From Saururus chinensis (taxonomy: Eukaryota; Streptophyta; Magnoliopsida; Piperales; Saururaceae): a DNA stretch of 64,000 bases. The notes under the pieces were generated by a model that saw only the letters and a list, made by a program, of their open reading frames with translations, was not told the origin of the DNA and made no database searches. The position numbers and the translations under genes are program-made. The stretch lies in contig CP141145.1 of NCBI GenBank assembly GCA_035235625.1, forward strand, positions 34,204,668 through 34,268,667, read 5' to 3'. The stretch's first letter is position 1. The number at the start of each line of letters is the position of its first letter. Below are positions 45,551 through 58,900 of the stretch, piece by piece.

Positions 45551-48050
45551 ATAAGATTAGTTTATATTTTCTCTATATATTGTATACTTCATAGAAGATT
45601 AAGAATAGAGAATTCAGAAATCAGAATCAAGTTAGTTATTTTCTTTATGTTTTTATCTTTAATTTTGCTTTTGTAGACCATAGGTCTACACTATTGGTAG
45701 CCGAAGATCGTTTATGCTCCCTATTACCACCTCCTTACAATTTGATACACATATGGATTCACCACAAACAGTATGCTCGGAGTTGAAGCTTATCCTATCT
45801 TCCGACAAAGCTGAGAGCAACCACCGTTTTGATGTGATTATGGTTGCATTAGTCTCGCTCGCACTCGCCATCAACTCCTTAGAACTACGTTTATCTGAGC
45901 CTTCAAGTGCATCTTCCTCAGTTGCAATTATTGGCCAGATCGCTCCTTTTCTACGACAAGTCGTGTTTTTACTGTTGTTTCTTTCTCTTTGCTACTAGCC
46001 ACCCAACAAGGGGATCAGTCCGCTATTTTGGCCCCGGTGCCAGGTGCTGGCATAAACCCACTACCATAGAGGACCCACATGTAGAAGAAGCAAAACCTCT
46101 GTCACTATCCACCTTCAACCCCGTCCTCCTTGTGGTTGACAAAGAGACTGTTGTCCCGCTCATGGTCCACAACATGTTTGACCCCATCACGAGTCCATTG
46201 CTGGTGCCACGCCTAGATCTTCCTCATGACCCAGGTGGTCTGACAATCGCCTCAACAAGCGACAAGCCAGCCTGCCACCACAAATTTCAATCATTAGCAT
46301 CTTGCATAACATTCCACCATTATTTTGCGAGCCCAATCTTATCTCATTTTTCTATTGAAAACTTTATTTTTATCGGTTTGTTCTTAGGTTACCTTACTAG
46401 TATAACGAGGTTGTGATGGCTTCACGGACACATGCAAGAAAGCAAAGAAAGAGGGAGAGCGTGTAGAGGAAAGATATGAAGATTTTGGGTTCACAAGAGA
46501 AGAACTGACACAGGTAGAAACAAGAATGGAGCACAAGATGAAGGAGCTGAAAATCGATGTCCCCCCTTGGATTCAAGTTCGAGTCGTCTGACACCGAGCT
46601 CATAGTTAACTATGTCCGTCCCATGGTCCAAGGAGATAAAATGGCCCGCCACCAAACCTCATCTATTCCATCGATCTCTACGCCCACAACCCCATTGAGC
46701 TTGCACGGAAATATGCACTGGTGTCAGATCAAGTGTGACACTTCTTCATGCACAGGGTGGAGAAATACAACAATAGAAGTATCCCCAAACAAGCTGCCAA
46801 TGGAGGCTATTGGAAGGCCTCTTGAACAGACAAAAACGGACTCAGAATGAAGTAGAAAACTCCCCCAAAAGATTGGATGAAATTCCAAATTATAGAGAAG
46901 CTTGCAAGCAAATGGAGAAGAGCGTGCATGTGTGCGTGCCATGCATCATGCATCCATGACATAGCACCGCGGCTGACACATGTGTGATGCACGCATGTGA
47001 AGGCTACGCATTAAGCGCACGTATACATCGTCGTTGCACGGGTCCACCGTGCATCACGCTGAAGCAGGTCTGCCGCGTGTACCGTTGCGGGTCCCATGGG
47101 TACAGATCCATGCACGGCGTGGTGTGGATCATCTAATGCCAAGGCTCAACGAGGGCGTGGCACAGCTCACACCATTGGTGTCATTAATGATGCCAATTAA
47201 TCCATCTTTTTCTCATTTTTATTAATTTTTAATCAAATATTATTCCAACTTCAACACGCTATATCTTTTTACCCTAAGTCGGAATCATACATTCTTGGTA
47301 TTGATGGACTCGTATCAATCAATGAGCCCTTCGAAGTAGACTATACAAAGTTAGGTTATTCTGCACTTTTTAAGTGGGTCCTACCCATATGACATGATTT
47401 CCAAGGTCATAACTTTTGCTCCTGACCTCCATTTAGCACGTTTTTTGATTCGTTACACTTGTTACTTTGGGCTCTAACTAAATACAAAAATTTTATCCCT
47501 TGAAACTCCTAAAACTTATCTAAAAATTATATAATTATACCTAACCCCTCTTGTTAGGTTAATCGAAAAACATGTTGTTACAGTACCAACCGTTTGCAAT
47601 GCCTGATCACACTCTTATTCATACATATTTATACCAGAGCATTGGTGGACCCAAGTGCATATTTTCATTAGTGTTATAAGCGTCAATGACCACCTCAAGG
47701 ATGAGGTGGAGCGAAAGCGAGGTGGAATGTTATAACCCGCCATAGGGTTCAGGTTCAACCCTCATAATTCATTAGAATTAGGATTAAATTCCTAAATTAG
47801 ACTAGATTTCTATTTTAGGTTGCATTCAATTCCTATTATAATTCCTAATAGTTATACTCCTTATTTAGTTAGAAGTAGATTAGTCTCCTAGTTAATTAAG
47901 ATTAGTTTATATTTTCTCTATATATTGTATACTTTAGAAAAGATTACGAATAGAGAATTCAGAAATCCGAATCAAGTTAGTTATTTTATATTTTAATTAT
48001 TTTCTTTATGTTTTTATCTTAATTTAATTTGTGTAGACCATCGGTCTACT
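45551..48050 (+). mobile_element. Short non-autonomous LTR retroelement, broken
   Basis: The 3' LTR runs from TGTTATAACCCGCC at 47728 to GGTCTACT at 48050 (about 323 bp), directly after a purine-rich tract (GCGAAAGCGAGGTGGAA). The last ~140 bases of it recur at 45551-45690 as a truncated 5' LTR ending GGTCTACA, followed by CTATTGGTAGCC where a primer-binding site would be. The interior (45691-47727) has short frames at 45714-45998 and 45907-46416 without recognised gag or pol motifs. A family C LTR lies inside. Confidence 0.55.
46860..47582 (+). mobile_element. Family C LTR, 3' part
   Basis: The 3' end GTTGTTACA at 47582 and the stretch with GGACTCGTATCAATGAGCCC-like wording (47307-47330) match the solo LTR at 33158-35111. 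The 5' end was not found, so it is probably truncated inside the short LTR element. Confidence 0.6.
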
Positions 48051-49226
48051 TTTCAACAATAAAAAGACAAAAATGGACATGGTATGATCTGCACATGATG
48101 TGAAAGCATGTCAAAACCACATTTAATGTGGCAATGTAATGCAGGTGATTGAACACCCCCTTCCCTCCATCTGCCATTATATTGTTATTCTTCTCCTTTT
48201 ATCCATATTTTCTTTAGTTGTTCATCTTCTTCTCTTATAATCCATTACAAAAGCTAGCTGGGGCATTACTGTGGTTGTCTTCACCTTATGATTGTCATTT
48301 CTTCTTCTTAGTTTTTCATCCATCATTTGTACTCATATCATCCTCAACATAGTTGATCTACCAACTTGACATGATCAATATTCAGGGCACCTTAATATAA
48401 CATCTAAGTAAAAAAGCGGGCATAAGGAGACGAAAATTTGAGCTAAGTTGCTTTAGGACCTGTATCTTATATGCAGAAGGCTTAGAGTTTTTGAAAGCTT
48501 ATATTATTTGTTATACTAGGCAGGTTAACCAATATTTGAATGTGTGGGCCCCTTCATCACACCATTCAATCTTAGCTTTAAATTAATGGTTGAGATTACA
48601 TTTTTTTAATTTGGATTGATGGAGGTCACAAAAATGAGTGAGACCAATTGAGATATAAAGATCTTCTTTGATGATATGGGTGAACCAAATTTTGTAGCAT
48701 TCTAACATGTATGACACATTCATTTAACCTCATCAATTTTGAGTCAATGATCTAAGGTCAAAAATTTGACTGGCCTTGATAAGTGGAATCTTGGTCTCAT
48801 ACTTACCTTTAGTAGTGATACAAAAATACCGTGCATAAATCAACCACACAGAAGCCTTCTCCATTATTTATTTTGTACATATATTATTTATATTTAATTT
48901 TATAATTACATTTACGTTCTAGTCGAGCTCAAGCCTAGTATGAGTCAATCAAGCTTCATTTGAACTAAGCTGACTTGAGTAGGCATTGTTAGAATACAAT
49001 TTAAGTCTATTCTAGTTCAAATCGAACTCAAGCTGAACCCGATAAGTCAAGTCAAATTTGAATTCAATCCACTTCAAACCGAGCCTACTCTGCTCACCAA
49101 GCACGCCTCGCCTGGCTTGTTAACACCACTGAATCCTGAAATTATTATTTTATCATATGAGCTTCAAATTAAAAATTACGAAGACAAGAGAATCGCTAGA
49201 CTCGAGTACTTTCTTTACCGTTAGCT
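48051..49226. other. No gene recognised
   Basis: 48900-49125 is full of TCGAGCTCAAGC / AAGCTTG words and ends CTTGTTAACACCACTG, like the terminus of the hAT-type element at 60655-61228; the matching left end was not identified. Confidence 0.4.
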
Positions 49227-49500
49227 TGCTAAAAGAGAGCTAGTCCCACATCGTCTATACTGACACTGTAAATGTGTCTCATTAATGTGCAGTCTGCGTA
49301 ATGGTTGCGAGCTGTGAGGTTATGGCGCGGTGTGAGGTGGTCCTTCACCAACTTTCCGACATTAGGAAGGAGTTGTGCATTTGCTGAGCTCGAAGTTAAA
49401 TTTTTTTATCTGTGTGTTCTCTTTTGCTTAATCATTCTACATGGACAGTACTACACCGTTTTCAAAGAAGTACTGGGACATCCTCGACAATTGTAAAAAG
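49227..49500 (+). repeat. 260-bp repeat opening with a snRNA-type upstream element, copy 2
   Basis: AGTCCCACATCGTCTATA, CTCATTAATGTGCAGTC, GCGAGCTGTGAGGT and GGTGGTCCTTCACCA match copy 1 at 31184. Both copies sit a short distance before SDI-type 3' sequence, so they were probably duplicated with it. Confidence 0.5.
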
Positions 49501-49549
49501 ATTTATGCTTATTTCATTACCGTTATGCACTAAAAAAATATTTCGTTTT

Positions 49550-51060
49550 TAAAATAAGCGTAAATTTCTTGCGAGCATAAATTTCCAACGTCCAAACAAA
49601 AGCTTCTAGTTTCAAACTATCACATGCATTTCCCTTTTTGTACAAATTGCATTTGCTATCTAGTAAGTTATACATACTACAATCAGCATGCAAGCTGATC
49701 TCCATTTCGAAAGGAAGTGATCTCTTCGAAGATAGGCAACCTCCGAGACCGGAAGGGAGTCCACTCATTCACGACCATCTCCAGTCTTTGTACGATGGCA
49801 TCGTCCATTTCCATGCCCTGACATTTGTGGAGCCAAGAGTCTAATTTGCTGAGACTCCTTAAGCTCGCTCAGCACTTCTAGTACACGGTTCATAGACTTG
49901 GCCTGATCAACAGAGCCCGGTGACATGGTTTGGAGGCTGGAGCACCTCCATGAGAATCGACGATCAGTCTCGTTGAAACGCTTCTGCCTCATGAGGCAGA
50001 GTAAGCTTGCAGGCCTTGTTCCGGTCTGGATCAATCATCTGAGCCTTCCGGTAGACCGCTTCTGCTGCTTGGTAGTTTGATAGCTGCATCTATGACCACG
50101 CCAAATTCCCCTAAAAGTGAACGTCAATGTTGTGCCCACCATTAGGTTATGGCTGCAAATCAGCAAAGCCTTGAATTCTAGTTTTGGTTCATTAAAGAGC
50201 TAACTACAGTATATATTTGTATTATAGCGTTTATATGTACCAGTATTATTGAAGTCTCCTGCTTGATGGAGACCTGGAACCATGGGATCGGGCTGTCTTG
50301 GTGGCCTTGTCATTGAACACCTCCCCCCGGTAGATCATCTGGAGCTTCTGCTTCAGCAGCACTATCTGCTCCTCTACCATCCCGCAATTCTTCACGAGCC
50401 CATTGGTTGTCACTTGTCAAGCCAATATTGCTAGTGATCACTAGACAACAACGTTATTAGCCTCATATGATTGTACAGGTCGATGAGGAGGTTGTCAGGG
50501 ACTCCTGGGCTTGACTGGAGCACCGATTCCAGAAGGATTTGATGGCTTTGATTCCCTCCTCCGTCCGATGCAGCTGCTTCATCACCACAACCATGTCTTT
50601 CAGAGAGCTGTCCACCCGGTCCCCAGCGTTTATCGCCTTTCAGAACAACACTTTTGCAGCTTCCGGGTCCTTTTCTACCAGCTGCCAATGCAACGATATT
50701 ACCAGTCATTTTTAATCTATATTCATTCGTTGTCCTTTGCTGAATGTGTAGCAAATGCTTCATGAACCAGAGATTGCTAAGAAATTGGCCCTTTATTTCT
50801 ATTTTGAGGGAGAGAAAAGACGAAGATGTTGATCATTTTGTAATTGATAAATAATTAATTAACTTGGCTATATACTTTTGGAAGGGTGATTTCGTGATCC
50901 GTCCGTCCTATATATACTGTTTGCTATCCATTCAGATCCTAGACTAGTTCATGATCTGTTGGACTTGATGAACTAGTCAAATAGGGAAAAGAACAAAAGG
51001 AAGAATTTTTCCAATTAGTGTACAAATGATTGATATGAAATGGATTGACTAGTGCACTTC
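49550..51060 (-). pseudogene. SDI/MS5-type TPR pseudogene (copy 2)
   Basis: Matches 61750-63270 of the intact gene: exon 4-like 49689-50118, exon 3-like about 50258-50390, exon 2-like about 50478-50690, and part of intron 1. Lesions include a TAG in exon 4 right after the GNL-W motif (50090-50092), a seven-base loss in exon 3 where the intact gene encodes HGKKFQ, a one-base loss in exon 2 and further small indels. Exon 1 is absent; homology stops near 51060. The intact locus has 96-base exon 1 a further 0.4 kb upstream. Confidence 0.85.
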
Positions 51061-51312
51061 TTGTTCTTATAGGAGTGAAGAAATGCAAAATATAGATAAA
51101 AGATGGAGCAAATCTTACTATTGAAGACGGAGTAAGAAAGGGGTTTGTTGCTCTTATTTTCTTTCTTACAAAACTGCTTATATGAGATGGGGTGAAAAGT
51201 CACTCGGGTTTCTACACATATGACTACACAAAAGGCTATAAGATTCTTAAAAATTAGTAATTACCACCCTGGACTTTTGACCCTATATTTAATACTCTTA
51301 TCTTAATTTGTA

Positions 51313-51514
51313 CTCCTTTCGTCCTATATTAATAGCCACATTTGGAGAAATTGTAATTTTTATTGAATTGTGAAACTTACTTCTAAAAAAAGGGAAACTA
51401 AGTTTATGATACTCTTTTTTAAGTACTCAATCACTTAAATTAAACAAAATAGACCTATTAAAATGAAACAAACCTTTTTTATGAAATGGAACTATTAATT
51501 TAGGATAGAGGGAG
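51313..51514. mobile_element. Stowaway-like MITE, 202 bp, TSD TA
   Basis: CTCCTTTCGTCCTATATTAA at the left and, inverted, CTCCCTCTATCCTAAATTAA at the right, flanked by TA (51311-51312 and 51515-51516). The sequence resembles the element at 3657-3841. Confidence 0.85.
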
Positions 51515-51559
51515 TAATTTTTATGAATTGTCTAAAATATGTGAACTTCTCTATTTTGA

Positions 51560-54500
51560 TGGCTTTGGTGAACACATTAACCAATTGATTTTAGGTCCTA
51601 ATGAATTTCAATTCAATTTTACCTTTCTCCACTAGTTCCCTTATGTAGTGATGTCTCAACATAATGTACTTTATTCTTCCATGAAGATTGAGTTGTCAGT
51701 CTTTCCAATAGCCAATATATTGTCACAAAAAATTAATGTTGAATATGTTTGTTCACACTTAAGATCTTTAAGAATTCTTCTTAGCCAAATTACTTTATAA
51801 GTTGCACTTGTAGATAAGATGCACTCGTCTTCAGTGGAAGATAATGTATAGGTGTTTTGTTTCTTAAGAACACATGATATCATTTTGCTTCCTAATATAA
51901 AAATGCAACTAGATGTGTTTTTTATATCATCAATGCAACCTGCCCAATCACTATTTAAATAACCAACCAAATTTTCTTCATTTTTACATTCATATTTTAG
52001 CTCAAAATTCTTTATTTCTTTCATATATCTAAGAATTTTCTTTGGTGCCTCAAAATAAATTTTACTTGGCTTATTCAAGTACCTTGAGACAATGATCACA
52101 CAATGCACAATATTTTGTCAAATAGATCAATGACCTAAGAAGGCTTCTAAAAATATATTCATCCACCAATTTGCTTCTATCATCTTTTGACAATTTTTTA
52201 TTAAATTCCATAAGAGTGTTATTTCTTTACACTTTGTCAAATTGAGCTTATTCAACAAGTCATCAACAAACTTCTCTTGGGATAAAAAAAATCTCACTTT
52301 TTTGCTTTCCTTGAATCCCAAAAGAAAAGATGTTATAAACCCCAAATCGGTCATTTCATATTCTCTTTCCATATCATACTTGAATTATTTTATAATCTTT
52401 AGACTATTGCTAGCATAAATTAAATCACTAACATAAAGGCAAGCATTGATAAAATCATGCTTACCTTCTTTCTTGGCATAAAAAGATGGCTCATTTGGGT
52501 TTATTTAAAATTTATTTAATTTAAGTATTTGTCAATCTTAAGATTCTATTCTCTTAGTGTCGGTTTGAGTCCATACAAAGCTTTATTGAGTCTGTGGACT
52601 TTGTCTCACTTTCCCTTAATCTTGTATCCTTGAGGTTGTTCAACATATACTTCTTCTCCAATACCTCTATTCAAAAAGGTTGATTTGACATCAAATTAAA
52701 AACTTGTAATTTCAATTGGGAAGCAAGTGCAAGGATAATTATTATAGTTTCCATCTTTGCTACTGGTGCAAAAGCTTCATTGAAATCAATGTCTAGTTGT
52801 TATTGGTAATCTTTTGTAACTAGTATTGCTTTATGCTTTTATATTGAACCATTTTCATTGAACTTGGTTTTGTATACCCATTTCAAGTCAATGACATCTT
52901 TGTTTTGAGGTTTATCAACTAATTTTTATGTCTTGTTTTTCTTAACCATTTTGATTTCATCATCCATGGCATTTGTCCAAATTTATACACTTGAAAGCAT
53001 CCTCAAATTTTATTTGATCATAGGAAAACAAAATAATATCATATTTATCTTAAATTTCTTCTTAAAAAACATATCTTTCTTGGAAGAGAATTTGTATCCA
53101 CATTATTAAGGTTGATTCGTCATATGTTTGTATCTTATGTTAAACCATGGGGTGAATGAGGAGACACAAACTCTTATGAAGATGAACTACTTGGAGTTTC
53201 ATGGCTGATTAAAGTTTTTTCTTTCTTATATTCCACAAATATTTTTAAAGTTTCACCATTATTTTTTTCAAAGTTCTATGTAATTTCTTCATCAAATACT
53301 ATATCTCTTGATATTACTAATTAATTCTTTTATTTTAAGATTGAAGAGCTTATAAGCCTTTGATTCTCCACTATATCTACTAAAGATGCACTTTTCCCCT
53401 TTGTCATCAAACTTCCCCTTCTTTGTGTTGGATTATTGTCATTCTTCAAATGAATTTTTATCTTGCATTGGTTTGGTTGGAGACCTATTAAGAATGTATG
53501 TAGCCGTATTAAAGACTTCACCCCAAAATTGATTTGGAAATTTTTTGTCTTTTAACATGCTTCTAGCTAGCTCCACAATTATTCTATTTTTCTTTCTACT
53601 ACAACATTTTATTGAGGTGTGTAGATAGTTGTTAGATTTCTTTTTATGTAATATTCTTTACAAAAACTCTAAAATTCTATTGATGTAAACTCACTGTTAT
53701 GATTAGTCCTCGAAAACTTTAAATTTCTTTTCCCTTTGATTTTCAACTAGTATTATTTTGAATTGCGCAAATATAAAAAAGATTTCTAAATTTGCATCAA
53801 GAAATGAAATCCACATCATTCTGGTATAATCATCTACAAAGAGTAAAAAATGTCTCTTGTTGTTTGAAGATGGTGTCCTTGTTGGTCCACAAATGTGAGC
53901 ATGCACAGGCTCTAGAGGTGTTGTTGATCTCCATAATGTCTCAAAAAATAATAGTTTATATTGCTTCCCATAGAGACATCATTCATAAAATTTTTCTTCT
54001 TGTTTGATTTTTAGAAGTCTAATAATCATATCCTTTTGCTTCAACAAAAATAAGGCTTATGTAATTCAAGTGACTAAATTTGAAGTGCCACAACAATGAA
54101 TCATTTATATGTATAACTTTCATTCCATAGTTTCTACATGTAGGAATTACTAATGGAAAAACTTTGTTTGCTATTATGTTTACTTTTACTATGACTTGTG
54201 TAAGATATCTAACCCTAACCCTAACCCGGTTTATTTTTAATTTAATTATGTTGTTATTGTATAGTTTTGTGTTAATTGGCCGGTTTGCCTTGTTTTAGGA
54301 TTAAAGATGGTTAATGATGGTTTTAATCAAGTTTTCATTCATTTTATTAGTTTTTACGCTAAACTAAATTTATCCAATTTTTTTAGAAATTTTGGGATTT
54401 TATAGGATTTTTTTGTTAAATTAGGGTGCGGGTTCCACTATGGGCCATACATTTGTGTTTTGGGGTGAAGGTCCCACGAGACCCTAAACCCAACTTATTT

Positions 54501-57500
54501 CATCATTAAAAAGTTTTAAAATTTTTAAAATTTATTTTAGACCTAAAATGAGCAAATTACCTATTTATAGTACAAAATTTTATTTGTACCCTAATTTTTA
54601 ATACGTATACCCTATAAGACTTACTATAAATAGAAAATCTCAGCTTCATTTTCAATTTGAAAAGGGCTGAGATTTGGAGGCTGAGAAGCCCTAACCCCAT
54701 TCCAAAGGAGGAAAAGTTGATTTAGGTATGTTTTAGCTTAAATCTTTCATTAATCTCTTCGATTCTCCTTAATCTTTCATAATCCCATCTTTTCCAATGA
54801 TGATTTATGTTTTACCATATTCAAAATGATGTATTTAATCTATATTTCAAACCCTAATTTGGGGATTTTCGTTTTCAAACAAAGAAAGCCTTAGATCTAC
54901 ATGTTTTCAAGTGGTTTAAGCTTAAATAATCAGATTTAATAAGGTATTAACGAAACTCTAACTTTGGGTAGGGTTTTAAGGAGATTGAAGCTTAAATTTT
55001 GGACCAAAATCTCACTAAAGATAAGGGTTTTTCTCCTAAAATGGGTTTATATTTCAAATTTGTAGTTTAGAATGGTTTATGTGAGTTTTTCTTAATGTTG
55101 TATTTTAATGGTGGGTTAAGTAAAACGTATTATTTTTAGTGATTTCCTTTTGATTTAATTTAGAAATGAGTAGATCTATCATGTCTTAAGCTTGTATTTC
55201 AATGTTATGATGTTTAGAAGTGATATTGGGACGTTCTTGTCGATTTTGTGTATTATTAGTTTTGGGTTTGCAAAGTTGAAGACAAACTAGATTTGAACTA
55301 TCCAGGGCGTTCGAATAGCACTACAGCCGTTCAAACGACCATCTAGCCAATCTAACGACCAAACGGCAGTTTTGCCATCTGGAGTATTTTGTCCATTTCC
55401 ATGCTCCTCTTCTTAAATCTTACTTATTATAATTATGATGAGTTGTTTTTACTTAAAAATTCTATTGTGATGACATGAATAGTATCTTGAAAGTTATGAT
55501 GTTGTTCAATTATGAAATTGCATGCATGTTGTAGGATATTAGCATGTTAAACTCCTTATACTAAATTCATGTTTGATGATTCTAAATGTTTTATCCATGA
55601 TTTCAGTCAATTTAAATCATAAGGATGGGCATGTATGATTACACATATTGTGCTAATTATGGGTGAACCATATTCTCATGTCTAGCTTAAGTGTAGTAAT
55701 GATTATGCTTGCCTAAGTCTAGCATGAAGTTGTAATTGATTTGGACATGTGTTTTGTGAGGTATTTACCGGACTTTATTCATGATTTCAGTAAGAGAGAG
55801 CCATGATAGAATCATGAAAGCATGCATGTTGAATAGTGATGGTTTGTTCATGAAGCATATGTCATTGCTTAGATTTGAGCACTATTACCATGTACACACT
55901 TGAGGAGGTGATTGTAGCGATTATTTGACACAAATGGATTAGGGATGAGATACACATGAACTAATTTGAAGCATATCTCATGTATTTGGGTTTATGTGGT
56001 GTTGCTCACGTATATACCATGTTGCATATATTATAAAAAGAGTTTTATGAATGAGATTCATCGAGATTAGTTGTGATTGATTGGATGTAATTAGGTGATA
56101 TTACTTGTCAGTTTAATCGATCAAATGTTTATCGATTCAATTTTAAGTCCCAAAGGACGGGGTTTTACATTAAATAGACAGGGTTTTAGGTCACTTGAAG
56201 ATGAGTTATCTTCCCTAGGTTGAGAAGAGCGGAAATGCTATAACTTATAAGGAGATTAAATTATTGAGACTATCTGGACCAAGGAATATCTTCCCCATTA
56301 GGGATTTTACCCAAACTATGAAATTCTTTTGGACTTTCCAATTGGAGATTATCCGGAGTGAGTAGGGACTACTTATGCTTCGGCCGATTAAGTAGGGTTG
56401 TTTTCTCTATGTATGAGACATCATTATATGTTGAGACTGTATGTACATGTGATATATTGCTTGATTACACAGTTGTTGTGTATATATGTGGGAGCATGTA
56501 TTACACATGTAGGTGTGAAACTTATTTGCATGCTACGCAGGATGATGTGTGCTTGAGGCATTCTTATACATTGAGAAAGGATTACAAATGATATAATATT
56601 GTGATATGCCTTGCGGAATGATATGCAAGATAATGTGTATTTGGGACACTCTTATGTAGGGTGGTTGTATGCATTGAGAATGGATTGTGAATGAGATGAT
56701 ATTGTGATATGTTATGTGGAATGGTATGAAGGTGATATGTTGATGATATCATGAGTATGTGTATATGATGAGTAGTTATGATATAGAGATGCACAGTTAT
56801 GTAGATGCCCCATGATGACTATGTGTGTTTTATGTGATGAACTCCATGTAAAATATCTTTGATGATGATCTTGGATTTATCCTCTTGTAGTATAAAAACC
56901 TTGTTGAGAATTCTTACTCACCCCTCTTTCTCGTATGTTTTTGTTTTGGGGCTGCATGGTGTGACATGTAGGTGATCAAGACTCCCTATATAAGGAGCAG
57001 GTGGTGGACGATTTGACATAGGAGAAGATAGCTAGAGACTTTATGTTCCTTGATTATCTATGTTGCATGTTATCTTGAGTTTTATGTTATGTTGGTGATG
57101 TTATAAATTTTATTTGTCAGTTTGGCCTATTGACTCATGTTAACTTTCTGACTTAAGCCATGAGTGGGCTAAGTGATCCTAAAGATATAGGTATTGTGAG
57201 GACTAATGGTTATGTGATGTCATTTATTTATTTTTCCTTATTTTCTCTTGTACAAAGTGAATAGTGTGCTACTCTGTAATTTTTTTACCTGTATGAGGGG
57301 TTCAGCCCTCTGCATAGATCAATACTTTATCGCTGACACGTGCACCGACCTTCCCTTGGACCGGGTTCCAGCTCGGGTTGGGTAGGTACCAGGGTGTGAC
57401 AACTTGCCCCATGCTTTTGTCAAATATGACACATTCATCATTGTCAAAATGAACTTTATAACCTCTTTACATAAGTTACCTCATGCATACTTAGTAAAAT

Positions 57501-58560
57501 TTATGTCACTAGGAACATAAAGAACATCATAAATGAGTTTAGATCCACCTCTTTTTATTTGGACAACAATGATGCACTTACTTGAAAATTTAAATTTTTT
57601 TCCATCTTTACAAAGTTATCCCGGTTGCCCATCATGTAATTACTATAACCAATATCTAAGTACCACACATTTTTTCTTTCTTCTAATGTGTTCATACAAG
57701 AGTAGACTAGGTGGCCTTATTTGCCTTCATCTTTTCTAATATAGTGATCTCAATCCTTTTGTTGATATTTATAATCTTTTTGGGCATGAGTATGGTGCTT
57801 GCATCTTGTGCACCTAAAGAAGTATATATTTGAAAAATGATTAGTCTTTTTGTAAATGAAACATCCAATATTTTGTTTTTTATATTTGTCTCTTCCATAG
57901 TCATTGCCTCTTTGATAGCCTCTTCCGTTATTTTAGTTTTCTCTTCCTCTACCATGAAAAAAAAAATTCCACCAACTTCTTGATATCTTTAGATGTCACC
58001 TTAGATTAAAAAACTTGTTTCATATTAGAAAAAGTTAAGAATTGCTTCATTCTTGACTTATGAGTTTAAAGTGAACTCATTAACTCATGCATACTCAATT
58101 TGAACAAGTCTTTTGCCTCTTCAATAGCGGCTACTACATAATCAAATTTGACTGACATACTCCTTAAAACTTTCTCTATAATTTTCTTGTCTAAATAGTA
58201 TCTTCATAGCTTCTAATTCGATTTACGATTCCAACTACTATAGAATTGAATTCTTTAATATTTATACTATCTTTTATTGCCAAATTATCAAAGTCCCTAT
58301 TACCTTATTGGTTCCTTGAAATTCAATTTTCAAGATATCTTATATTTCTTTAGATTATGCGGCAGGCAACCATGATTCTTGGGAAGATTATTTTACTCAC
58401 GGCTTATAATATGTAGAATAACGCCCTTGTATCATACATCTTGCTTTCTTTATACTCTTTCTAGACCATCTCCTTGTACAAAATGTGGCTTAGGAGCGCA
58501 TCTTCCATATTAACCCTCAATCTTCAAAGCATCGAAAAAAAAATCATTTTAGCTGAGCCC
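51560..58560 (-). pseudogene. Dead Ty1/copia retrotransposon, polyprotein remnant
   Basis: Read on the minus strand, from high to low coordinate: gag with a worn zinc knuckle near 57800 (CTRCKHHTHAQKDY, last Cys lost); pre-integrase parts (YDVLYVPSD, about 57530; LLWHFKFSHLN, about 54090); integrase (ICGPTRTPS, LLFVDDYTRMMW at 53703-53906); reverse transcriptase with the catalytic YVDD changed to YVSD (52424-52435) followed by a stop before DMEREYEMTDLG (52372); RNase H with GYLNSDWAG and LSSTEDECI (51671-52108). Domain order PR-IN-RT-RH is that of copia. Many stops and frameshifts. A solo LTR (54199-57401) splits it. Its own LTRs were not identified. Confidence 0.85.
54199..57401 (-). mobile_element. 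Solo LTR, family B, 3203 bp, TSD ACTTG
   Basis: On the minus strand it starts TGTCACACCCTGGTACC and ends GATATCTTACA. Exact ACTTG duplications flank it (54194-54198 and 57402-57406), and the copia reading resumes on each side. Longer than the copy at 42908, partly through TATGTGATAT-rich repeats at 56400-56800. The cluster corresponding to the GATCGATC words is at 55300-55370. Confidence 0.9.
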
Positions 58561-58900
58561 AATCTTAAGCCAACTTTTTGTTTCTATTCTATGATCATCC
58601 CCGATTATGGTTTTGTCATGCTTGTGTAGTACATGAATTGGTTCTACCTAGCCTTTTAAGAATAGAATCTTTCATGTCATCGCTCTACATCATTTTAAAA
58701 ATCTTCAATGGGGCACCTGTGTTGAGTTTGGTCAAGTATGCATGAGCTGGGTCGACGTCAACTAGTAATCTAAAAGAGTTGGGTCCATAGAGACAATAAA
58801 ATAACTTTTTTTTAATGCTTTGAGGGTTGAGGGTGAAATTGGAGGATGTACTCCTAAGCCACATTTTGTGCCTCGAAATTCTAAAGGAGATGGTCTGATA
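58462..58900. repeat. Inverted repeat, arms of about 100 bp
   Basis: AGACCATCTCCTTG...ACAAAATGTGGCTTAGGAG (58462-58498) recurs inverted at 58840-58895, with TCAAAGCAT and an A-run further in. It may be a foldback element or a partial inverted duplication at the copia 5' end. Confidence 0.5.

Noticed and set aside
50431..50763. A 110-residue minus-strand protein
   Set aside because: It is frame-shifted reading of the SDI pseudogene exon 2 and part of its intron.
54205..54228. Telomere-like CTAACCC repeats
   Set aside because: Only three units, not the plant TTTAGGG type, and they form the end of a family B LTR.
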